Source: Drosophila persimilis (Eukaryota; Arthropoda; Insecta; Diptera; Drosophilidae). From it: a stretch of DNA of 64,000 nt. Numbering within the stretch: the first letter of the stretch is position 1; the number at the start of each line of letters is the position of its first letter. Position numbers and translations under genes: made by a program. Where the stretch lies: contig NW_020825340.1 in assembly GCF_003286085.1 (NCBI RefSeq), positions 930,001 to 994,000 of the forward strand, in the 5' to 3' direction. A model generated the notes under the pieces. It worked only from the letters and a program-made list of their open reading frames with translations. It ran no database searches and was not told where the DNA came from. Shown here one piece after another: positions 30,490 through 42,400 of this stretch.

Positions 30490-32800
30490 AAGCAATATCA
30501 CTAATGTTTACCTAGCCAACGGCCCAGGCCGAAGTTGACGTTCAATATTGATGGCGGCAGCTCATCACAAAAAAAAGAACAAGAAAACATTTAAATGAAA
30601 AAAAAGAAACGAAATTATATCAAGTGCTGTGGCCCCTGAGTGAGAAGTGGACCGGAATGAGGATGGGAACGTGAGCGAGATCGACAAGGAGAAGGAGAAG
30701 GGGAGCACTCGTGATTAATTGAATTTGCTTATTGCATTGCAAACCAACAGCAAAACCGTCGCGAAATGTTTGTCATCAAGTAAATCACTCACACACACTC
30801 ACATACAGTCAGACACCACAAATCAATGGAATTTTTGCCACGTGATCAATGATTATAGAACAAGAGCAAATATAATGATCGCATGCCCATCAGGCCCATC
30901 GCGCTGCTGCTGCTGCTGCTACTGCAGCAATTCAAATTGTGGTCAACATGTTTTCAATTTGTAGCTCCATTTGCATTTAGTTTTCCATAAGAGTACAGAC
31001 GGGGATGAGGATAAAAGTGCCACAAGTAAGCCAACGCTCGCCCGAATCGGATCGGATCGGATCGCATGAGAGTGGATGCGATGCGTGAATACCATTTAGA
31101 GTACCAGTTGTTGTAACTAACGTTGACATTGATTCGGCCTTACGTTTAGTAACTTATTAATACAATACTATTATGATTACAATTAAGTTTTAGCCATCAA
31201 ATGCGAAAGTTTCAATAAAACAGAACCCAACCCAATCGAAAAGGACGATCCATCTTTCTTCTCGTCGCGAGTATTCAGAAACTTTCCGTTTATTTTAGTA
31301 TAGTTTTCATTTCTCATATTAGTTATACATCATCGTAGTGTATGATTGATTCGGTTTGACATTGCTGGTCTTAGTAATTGGTAAAGTCTGAGAGTTGTGG
31401 CTGCCACCAGCCCCGCGGTCCGGACCGACCCCCCTGCACCGCGCCAAGGCCACGCACAGAGCTCGGGCCGTGCACATACAGCAGGCAATGGCATCCTCAT
31501 ACTGTTTACCGCCGGTGGATTGGTCTCGGGCCCCCTGCTCTATGCTGCATCCGGAGGTGATGTTTTGGAGGGGGGCACTCTGCCAATCCAGTGCATGGGG
31601 CAAGCTGTATTGCCGGCCTTTGTGGGGTGGGAAGATCGGTCATTCCGGGGTCTGAATGGGGGGTCTGGGGCACTTTTCGGTTGATTTCGTTGTTTTCATT
31701 GATGACTGATGATGACTCACAGAACTGATTGGCGTTGTAGCTTCATCTTGTAGTATAACTTTCTATGCGGGGGTTATTTGACGGTTTTTTTTTCATGTGC
31801 TGGTCGACCATTTGGTCATAAAGTATATCGTATATATATATAGTATAGATATAAGCAAAAAAAAAAGCATGCAAATTCAAACAATAAACAATAAGACGCC
31901 TAGCCGGACAGCTCCTAAGTGTACTCTTTTTCAAGGGCTGAGCCAAGATCTTCGCCTCGGGCTGCACTCCTTTCGTTTTACAATATACAGTTAGTGGGGG
32001 TGCTTGCCCTAGGCCAAGAGGTGGCGCCGAAACGGGGCCTTAGTCTTAGCTATCCGGCAGGATCCACGTTATATATATAATAGAATATAATAGATTAGTA
32101 ATGCCTTAGGCTCTAGAACAAGGTTTCAATCTCATTTTCAGTTTCCGTCTTGGGTCGCATCGTTTCCGTTTCATTTGCTAGTTAACAGTGTAACAATTAT
32201 GTTACATATCTTAGAATCTATCGCTATATGGTTTACTATATAGTTCTCAACTTCTGCTATCTTAGCCATACTATATGCACATGCTCCAAAATATGTGTAT
32301 ATAGTATGGGTACATAGAGAATCATCTCTTCCTCCTTCGTTATCCAATGCCCTGGTTTCTTGGTTCTTGGGTCATTCCTTTTGGGTCATTTATGGATTAA
32401 GGGGCGGTTGCAGTTCCAGTTCGGTATGTACTTTACCAATGGGTCCATTCCGTTCTAGCCGGAGGGGATCCATTGTTTGGCGAGTGGAACACAGCCGCTC
32501 TTCTGTAGTAATGTATTTCATCTACTCAGGGGTTCTACAGACCCCTGGCAATCGTTTCGTTATATATGATATATAGATATATGTATATATGGCGTCGTTA
32601 GTGGTCATTTAAGATTAGTATAACAATTGTATATGTATATTCTATAGATAGTGTGGTTTGGTTCGTTAGTTTCTCGTTTTAGTAACATATACATTTGTGT
32701 GATCGTTTCTAGTGTTATATTATGAAGTGGGTTCCATTGAATTTATGTTCTTTCTGCTCCTCTCCTGCTGCGTCTCTTACAACCAACCGATTCTCCAGAC
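30490..32800. other. convergent 3' UTRs of I-2 (+) and Zasp67 (-)
   Basis: I-2's signal AATAAA is at 31214-31219. A minus-strand signal (TTTATT at 31289-31294) would end the Zasp67 transcript, giving it a 1.5-kb 3' UTR. The two transcripts would then end within tens of bases of each other. A CTG/CAG run lies near 30902-30925. No other gene seen. Confidence 0.5.
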
Positions 32801-35800
32801 TTAGGCGAACATGTGTTGGGTGCCTGGGGGCACCTTGTAGCTGGGATAGGCGTTGTTCAGCTGATGCTTGGCAAAGAAGGATGTGTAGTCCTGACGAAAG
32901 TTGTTCTAGTAAAATTTGATGTTTTGGGGGGGGTTTTAGTAGGGTTGAAAGGGGTGGGAAATCTTACCCTATTTACTTTTCTGGGACGGCAGACAGGGCC
33001 CAAGGCCAACTGGCGACGTTCCTCATTCTCGCGTGCAGCCGCTTCCTTGTACTCTGGTGGTGGCCATTTCAAATCTCCGCGCAATTTGCTGCCTCCTGTA
33101 GAGGGATTATCAAAAGATTATACATATATGTGAAAGGATCTATGGGGCTAGTTCTTACCCTGATAGCTGACGGCGGCAGGCTGCGAAGTGTAGACTGGCG
33201 CAGACTGCTGCGAGACGGGTGCCTCTTTACGCAAGGTAATGATGCCGGGACTGGCGCCACGATAGCCAGCGTCCTGGCCAGCAAAGGCAACGGGCACCTG
33301 GTGCTGCTGCTGCTGCTGCTGATCTGTCTGATCCTGCGAATACGGCAGTTGCTGCTGCTGTTGTTGGGGCTGCGAATAAGAATTGTACTGGGGTTGAGCA
33401 TAGGTCGAGCCACCGTTTTGCTGTGGATAGTAGGACGGTTGTTGCTGCTGGTGTTGCTGTGGTGGTGCCTGCTGATAGGGTGACGTCTGGTATGATGACT
33501 GCGCAGGCGCCTGATAGGGAGCCTGGGCCTGAGCCAGAGGCTGAGCCTGGTATTGCTGCTGTTGCCACTGAGGTGCAGGCTGTTGCTGCTGCTGCTGTTG
33601 CCACTGAGGGGCAGGTTGCTGGGATGCAGCTGGCTGCTGTTGTTGCCACTGAGGTGCCACAGACTGTGGCTGTGGCTGTGGCTGCTGCTGCTGCTGCTGG
33701 CTACCGTATTGTGGCTGCTATTGGTTCAATGGTGCATTTGGTGGTTCGTTGGTGCATTTGGGTTTCGATCACGGGTGTTAAGGATGTTGTAGATGGGTGT
33801 GTGGTTGGTTGGTTGGGAGATGTAAACGACACACACAGACGATGTGGAAAGAGAGAGAATATATGTTCGAGATAGAGATAGACATATAGACCATAGTTAT
33901 AAGATGGAAGTTAATATCCGATTCAGGTTAGTGGTCAAGCGGAAGGGGATTAGATGTAGAGATTATATTGTGCGAAGTTTTACAGCTGAAAGTCGCAGAG
34001 AAGAAGCAAAAGCAGAATAGTAAGCCATTTGTTAACTATAGTTACAGCTACAGAAAGCGATTAGTGGAGCAATAAAGGGCATGCAGAAGTCGGTGATTAC
34101 AGTGATTACACAAGGAAACCGTTGAATGCACAGTTTAGTAAGTGTCTACGATAGATATAGTAGGGATATCAACGCGTTCTGTACGATAGAGGGATAGAGA
34201 GAGACGGCTCAGCAGCGGCAAGAGAGTTCTAGCATCAAAGTATCCATTCATTCATCGAATTCCTTTCTGTACCTGCTGTAGATAGGCTGGTCGCTGCTGC
34301 TGCTGAGGGGCTGATCCCTGGTAAGGTGCTCCTCCGGCCGGAGTGTAGTCATGGTGCGACTTAGGCAACGGTGCACGAATGGGCTTCCAGCCACCGCCCG
34401 TATTGTCCAACGCCATCAGGGGCTCCTGCGATGGCTGCCTCTGGTAGTTCGACTGATAGTTGGGATACGCATCGGAAGCAGCCGCTGGAGCTGGGGCCTG
34501 GACAAGCTCCCTCGAGGATTGTCTATTGAACTGCGCCTGTGTGTACTGCACGGGCTGCTGATCATGGGGATAGCTTTGGTCTGGGTACTGAGAGGGAACC
34601 GGACCCTGGGCAGGTGTGGAACCGTATTGGAATTGCTGCTGAGGTGCCTGTGCCTGTACCTGTGGCTGAGTGGCTCGTGGCTGAGGTGTTGGAGTGGATC
34701 GTGGCTGGACGTTGTTATAAATGGGACCCTGAAAGTTAGGTCAGTGCGTAGTTATGTATAGGTATGTGCTAGGAGTGTATAAGTGTGTGTGTGTGTGTGT
34801 CTCTGTGTAGGAGTATGGCTATGTACATCAGTGGAGACGGAGACGGAATCGGAGACGGAGACACTAGTTGTGACAGTTGCAGATACAATTATATTTACAC
34901 AAGTCTTGACTACTATATATGTACAATCCAGGAATTAAACAGCTACGGATATCGCAAATTACCTGAGCTGGAACAGCACTTGGCTGTGGAGCAGCTGCCG
35001 TTGGCTGGGGATAGTAGCCGCCAGCTCCGGGTGCCGGGCTCTGGGTCTGCGGTTGCGGAGTGAACTCACGGATAATGCGCTCCTCCGAGGCGGGTGGCCA
35101 GGCCACGCGCTTATAGCCTGCAGAAATGGGAGGACGGATACACCAATTAGAATGAGATTCTGCTGCAGCAGCTGTTTTTTCGTGGGGGGCATTCATATAG
35201 GGGCTGGCGGCGGCTGTTGCAGTGTAAAACATTCAACAAAATGCGGTCAAACGTGGGCGTTGCTTGGCCTTGGATACATGGTGCAAGACAAACAATTTGA
35301 AAATGATTTAAGCCAATTAAAATTATACAATATACAATGTGCAATGCTCGCAGTTCGCAATTCGCACAGAGAGACGGAGAAGGAGACCGTAGGAGAGGGA
35401 GGGGGAGGGGGGAGAGTCCCGTCCCCGCAGATACACAGATGCTGCTGTCATTGTGGCTAAATTTAGACGATGAAAACGAGTCGAAAGCAAGGAATGTGAC
35501 ATTACTCATAAGGTGATGATGTTGCCCCAGCCACATGCAACATGTTGCCAAGGCACACCAGCCACATGACTTATCTATATCTATAGAGAGAGAGGGAGAT
35601 AGCGAGTGTGTGTGTGTGTGTGTGTTTACCCTCCAGATTCTTGTAGTTTTGGTTAATGATCTTCCACTGGGCACCCATCGTTGCTGCCTGGCTATATAGT
35701 ATGGCTATCTGTATATTCGGTTCGGATCGGGTTGGATCGAGATCTCTTTTGCGTAAGAATAAAATTATTCTTGCGCAGATATCAAAAATAACAAATACAG

Positions 35801-36436
35801 ATATATAGCTTCTATATGTTGTAGCTTTTTGCAGCTATTTTTTGACTTCTTGTCCGCGAGCACCACACACAAAAAAAATTCGGCCAGTCGTTCGATCGGG
35901 GGTGAGAGCGTTCGTTATATAACCCCCTCAGATATAATCAATTGCTTCGATTTGGGAATTGGGGAGACACCACAGGAAATATCATATAATTCGCTTTCTT
36001 TCTTGGATTATTTGCTCTTTTTTGGCAAATTGCAGATCGATACGGCGCGCGTTTCGTTTGGGTTTTTTGTTTTTTTGTTTTTTTCGGATCGATTTCGTTG
36101 AAAATGAAGAATTAAAACAGATGATCGGCAGAAGGGAACAACAAACACCGTGAAAATTTCGTTCGATTTGCGGTTACGGGATTCGGATTCTGCCCAATTT
36201 AATTTCTATTTTCTATTTGGCTATTTGCTAATTCGTTGATCGTTCGCGCTGGCCGCTGATCGTTCGCGATATGTTTGCCTTCGATGTATGCTACTAAGTG
36301 AGGAGCCAGCCAGAGCCAGAGCCAGAGCGATGCAGACAGAGGAAATTATTGTTAGCCAAAATCGAGAGCCGAATCGAAATGGCCAAGATACAGATTTATC
36401 TGCATTCGTGTGGGTTGCGGGGAGATACAGATCTCT

Positions 36437-36467
<31 letters not shown>

Positions 36468-39400
36468 CCTGAATGGGAGAGTGGTCGAAAGTGGGCGAAA
36501 GTGGTGGAAAGTGGGGGGAAAGTGGGTGGAAAGTGGGCAAGTGGCGGCTGCTAATGATGCTGCTGACTCTTAGGGTTACCGTACCGTACCGTACCCTTCC
36601 TCTGGCTCTGCTCCTGGCCCACTTCTGGCATTGTTTACACCTTCGATTCTTGTGATTTGTGGGCGCACCTTGAAATGCTGCCACTGCCTATACATATCTG
36701 CTACATTTGCTCACTCACTCACTCACGGCAGCCGATCTCAAGGTGTCTGGCTATACCTATATATGTATGTATATATATGTACATGTATATGCATATACCT
36801 ATATAGATATATATGTAGGTATATATACTTCTACGTGTATATCTATTCGTATATGCTTGGATGCCTGGCATATTTCTGCGCTGCCCCCAGATCTTTATAG
36901 ATTGCTGAGCAATACTTTGGGGCTGGGTCGCTGATGACTGTCTTTTACCTATAGATATGATGGTGTTTATTGTTATGGCGATCTGTCATGCCTGATCCAT
37001 CTACTTAACCATCCATCCATCCATCCATCTATCCAACGCATCTGTCCCTCCCATCCTATCCCAAAGATCTTGCGGATTTAGTCTGTGACTCAAGGGTGAC
37101 TGCGCGGACTACCCATCGCTAGATTGGCTAAAATTAAACGTCTGTCATCTTGGCCCAACTAACAAATCTGTTTTTAAACGTATTCTCACAGGTGTACGAC
37201 ACAAGTTGGCTCATTAAATTTATTAGCAAACTTGTAACTCATCTGTCTGCTACATATCCCCATATACCATATACCACATCCACATACAATATGTATGTGC
37301 ATACGAGTGTCTTCAATTATTTTGGCATAATGTTTGAATACTCATACGGGTATAGTATATTCGATACGATACGATGTGCTAGCCGCTCGTTAGCCACACA
37401 ACAAATTCGCTTTGATGGCCGTCACACGTCACAGATAAAATTTCTGATTCCCATAGAAGTCAGTGCTATAAGATACTACTCATAAAACTAATCAAACGAG
37501 CTATGTATGGTACGGAATGGTTTGGAAATTAATGATAATGGTCTGGAAATTGGAAAATTTTTATCATAGAGGCCCTTGAGGAGTATCGAAAATGATATAC
37601 AAGTATATAGTCGAACAATTTTGATTCTCGGAAAGATTCTCATGTGATTTTGAATCCCAAACATTCGTGAAAGATTCACACAAAACCGAATCATTTTCCT
37701 ATTAGTCAGACACGGAACCACAGACAAAGAATATTATGACACAGATCTACGAAGGAATATATAACATCACACATAGGAAAACGGCAAGGAAGTGGGGGCG
37801 GGGGAGATTCCCACGCACCTTCAATGCCCAGATAGGGGCGTGGCGATACATTATCGAACGATCGATTTACATTGAAATCCCGCACGGATGGCTGTCGGGA
37901 CGGCTCCGACTCGTCCTCGCTGGCCGCCAGCGATCTGAACTTGCTAGAGTCCACTGAAAAATCAAAAGGTGATGGTTGACCCCGGGCAGACCGGGGTGTG
38001 GCTGGGGGCGTGGAGGCCAGCAGTGAGGAGGAGGCAACCATGCTCTGCTGCAGGGGTTCCGTGGCGGTGCGGACGAGCAGCCCGATGTTGTGACCCTCCA
38101 ATTGGGGGACGTGCGAGAACTTTGACTCCAGAGCTGTGGGAGGAAGTGGCAATGGCGATGGCGAAGGCGCGGGGGGCATCTTGCCAATCACCGGATTGAG
38201 CCCAAAGGGTGAGCTGGCCCGGTGCGGTGCCTCGATCAGTGGCGCCGGATACTTTCGGGAGGACAGAGGACTGGGCGATCTACTCCGCTGCCAGGTGATC
38301 TCCGCTGCCGGAAGATTCAAACGCAGAGGAGGCGGTGGAGGAGGTGCAGGAGGAGGAGGAGAATCTGGGGCTCGCGTGGTCACAATCTCCACGAAGCTGC
38401 GCTGACGCTGCAGTTTCTCCGGCTGCTGGTTCTCGGTTCTCTCTGACTTCTCCTCCGCACTCTGGGTGTCCTCCCAGGAGATCTGGCGGGATATGTACGG
38501 ACTCCGTATCTCGTAGGTGGCCTTGTAGTTCTCCATGGGCTCGTTGTGCAGGTTGGCGATGCGCCACTGGTCCGCCTTCGTGAGCTTGCTCCAGTTGTTC
38601 GGGGAGTAGCGAAGCTCATTGCAAACCGGGCAGCAGATGCTGTGATCGGTGGTGGTGGTATCCTGATGGGAGCATTGCTCATCCTTTTCCTTATCCTCCT
38701 TCTGTTCCTCTTCCTTGTGGCACTGACTCTCTGGCTCTGCGTCTGGTTTTGCGTCCTGCTTTGTCTCTTGCTGGGGCGGTTTTCCCGTTGAGAGCTGCTC
38801 GTAGTTGGCAATCACATCGGACACATGTCGGTACTCCGCATCTTCCGCATCTTCCGCATCTTCCGCATCTTCCGCATCCTCCTCCTCATCCTCGATGACA
38901 ACGTGTTGAGCTTTGACCGCAGCTGGCGTCGTCATGTGTTCTACTTGCAATAGTTTCTCCAGATCCTGCTTCTGATGCTGTTCCATCGCCAGATCCGGCT
39001 GTGGCTGCCCCTGTTGCTTGTCCAGTGCCAGGGCGATTCTGTGCAGGTCCTCGAGGGCTCGTTCCACAATCGGCACATTCTCGGTGATCTCTTCGTTGGC
39101 CGCCTCCGCTATGGACTCTTCTTTGGCCACGCTGCCGGGTCTTCCCGATGCACGGCAGTAGATCTGACGGAGTATCGCTTGCAGAGGACTCTCCACGGCC
39201 AGAATGGGCGACTGGCGCGAGGAGAACATGTCCCACAATTCGTTGTGGCCGCTATCTGGTCTGATCTGCAGAGATGCTGGAGCAGGAGGCGGTGGTGGTG
39301 GTGGTGGAGGAGGTGGAGTGGCAGTGACAGCGCCTTCGACTGTGGGCACAGGAGTGGTTTGGACACTCCGTTGCAGTGCCATCTTAGCGTTTTCCATGTA

Positions 39401-42400
39401 GGTATCTATCTGACGCAGGTGCTCCGCTATGGACTGCTGTATGTGGGCATACTTTGCTTCCAGCTGCGAAATCTCCACATGAGCCTCGTGTTGCTTCTCC
39501 GCCTCTGATTCCGTCGCCGTTTCCGTGCTGTAGACTCCGCCCTGGCGACGGGCTTGCTTGGCCCTGGCCACTGATTCCTCGCCGGACTTGGGCCGCATCT
39601 TGGGAGGGACTGGCATTGGCGGCGGTGGTGGAGGTGGTGGAGTGGGAGCACTGTTGCTGTTGGTTGTTGTCCTGGCCACACTGGCCTGCCGCTGGAGCAG
39701 CTTGATGCCACTGGTTGCGCTTACATAGGTGGTGCCACAGGGAGCATGGACATTGGATGCATCCTCCATCTCCTGCTGGTCCTGCTGCAGGTAGGTGCAG
39801 GCGTCGTCGTAGATCTGCTGGGCACTCGGCTGAAGCTGAAGATCGCCCGATGCCTCAACGCGGACTGGTATGATGCGAGTGGCGGCGGTACCAGCACCCA
39901 GCTCCTGGCTCGGACTCTGACTGGGACGGCCGGTGCCGGTGCTGGTGCTGGCCAGGGCCAGAGCCATCTGCTGCTGCCGCTTGACTGCCAGGCTGTCAAT
40001 TACCGCTGGTGACTTTCTTGGCAAGCCCTCGTTCTGGGCGGCAGCTGCTTGGGCTTCTCTGGGTATCGGTGGCAGCGGAACGGCCTCCAAGTCCACCTCT
40101 TGGCTGGTAGCGACCTTGGGCTTGGGCTTGTCCTCCTCTTCGCTATCGGCCTCGTTATCGTAGGAGATCTTCACTTCGGTGGCTAGCTTGATGCATCTGC
40201 GCTGGACCTTCGGCACCTTCGTGGATCGTGGCTTGGGCGGCGGCAGCTCTGGAGCTCCAGCTGCTGCCACCGTCCGCTTGCGGGAGCGTCCGCGGTCCAG
40301 GGAGTAGGCCTGTCGCTTGGGCCTTGGCCTGTAAGGAGTGATCGTGAGTGTTGTGGGCGTTGTGGGTCGCTTGTGGGCCAGCTGCTCGTAGTACTCGCAT
40401 CGGGGGGCCACCAGACCCAGATCTACATCGGCTGCTTTGGTCTCCGGGGCAGAGAAGCCCTTCGCAACAGGCGTCTGGTGGTAGACCTGGGCCAACTGCA
40501 GTTCCGTGGTTCTAAGAGGTGTGATTGGACGCTCCTTGGAGCCCTCTCGTTGCCTCTGTTCGCGCACCTGCTTGGCCGTGGGTTCGATGATCATCGTCGG
40601 ACTCTGGAACTTCTCGCGCAGTGCCTCAATGCTGTGCGAGGCACAAGAGGGGATGTGGCTCAGATCCGGGCTGCTTGCGGTTATTGCCACCGCTTCCGCC
40701 TCCGTAGGCGGCCAGCTGTGATCCCGCTTGAGCATATGTCGCTTGGTGGCCATGCGATTGATCTTGAGCACCGTGTCCCGGTCGATGGTGATGTCCTGCT
40801 GGTGGCTGAGGTAGTGGGTCTTGATCTGATCCAGCAGCTGCTGGTGCAGCGTATGATGCAGGCCATCCCCATCACGCTGTCGCGTGCGACTCTGTCTTTC
40901 TTGGGGGTAAAAGTCTTTGGGGCATGGTTTTTCAATCAATTAAAGTTTGCTGCACAATCAATACGGAGTCTGGACGGGGCACTGTGAGTGGGCGTGGCTG
41001 TGTTTGTTGAATGCTTTACACTGTTTAACATACTTTCTGTTTTGTGTGGACACAAGACACGCACTAAACGATACACTAAAATGGCTGGAAAGGTTTAATC
41101 TTACCGCATTTGGCTTGCTGCTCTTCCTCTTCGACAGCTCTTAGAACGGCCGAATTGGCAAGGTTCAGGGGCTTGGCGATTTGATCGTCGACTTCAATCC
41201 TGCAAATATTGTGTTTAAACAGAAATTTTTTTAGTAAAAATAATGAATAAATTGCGGAAAAGTGAATTAGAATAATAAAATTTGAATTTTCACTGCTCTA
41301 ACGGATTCCAAGGCTTGGCAGTGCAAAAAGTACTGCCTTGCCGATGCAAAAGCTGTACACAGCAATAGGATGCACTGCTTCCACTGCTTGCACTGCTTCA
41401 ACCTGTGCGTTTGTGCAAGAAATTGAAAATTGTTGGTTCGTATCCTGCCAACGTTCATTTTACTCTCTATTTTTCGTATAAATTATTTATTTTAAATATG
41501 TTTTTTATGTTAAATTAAATATATGCAATTTTTTTAAACTAATTGAGGTTTTATGATGAATTTCTGTCAAAATTAACGGGAAAACAGGAAAGTTACCGTG
41601 AAAAAGCTAAATGCATAGGAAATATCTGATTGAAAATGAAAAGACAAAGACCTTTTACCCTACCACGAGTTGCCATGCCTTCTGCACGGGTTTGTTTATT
41701 AATAGGGATATGCTCTGTCTCTCGTCATATAGTTCTGCTGTTCTTATGGGCATAAATTAGTCCCTGTCCCAGCGTCAGCAAACTCTACCTGCCACAGCAA
41801 CACCACATCCTTCTCCTGGTCTGGCATTGAAATTCGCGTGCGCGCACCTCGACCCACGCTGACCCCAAAAGAAGCGGATGATAATCGACTCTGACAAGCA
41901 CCTCGCTGCGCCAGTGGATATAAAAGCGCCTGGCAGTGTCTGCCAATGCATCCACATCCCGAACAGCGTCTTGGCTGGCAACTTGTCTTTGACCGGAACA
42001 GTCTACTCCAAAGAGCTACTTCAGATACCCATGATGGCCGCCACCTCCACCAAGATGCAAATGCTAGTCTCCGTGCTCCTGCTGCTCGTGTCCCTCTGCA
42101 GCTGGACCCACGGGGTGCCCAGCAAGCGATCCAGCAGGCTGTGCGGCGACAAGCTGTCCGAAGCCATGGACATGATGTGCCCCAATGGGTTCAATGCCCG
42201 AATTCCCCACAAGCGCGGCTTACGTGAGTATTCCATCGAAAACTTCGACGGCAAAGGCAACTACTGGCTTTTTGGTTTTGGTTTTGTTTTGGTTTCGGCT
42301 TCAACTCCCGTTTGCAACGATTCACATTCGAACACCTTCCTTTGCAGTGGATCTGTTCGATTACGTGGACCACATGTCCGAGCCGGCACTGGATGATGCG

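Noticed and set aside
33148-33875. Long plus-strand frames rich in Val, Ala and Leu (33423-33875 and neighbours)
   Set aside because: They are shadows of the minus-strand CAG-rich exon of Zasp67 and have no independent gene features.
38975-39508. 177-residue plus-strand frame inside the Zasp67 giant exon
   Set aside because: Antisense shadow of coding sequence with strong codon bias; no start context or domain.
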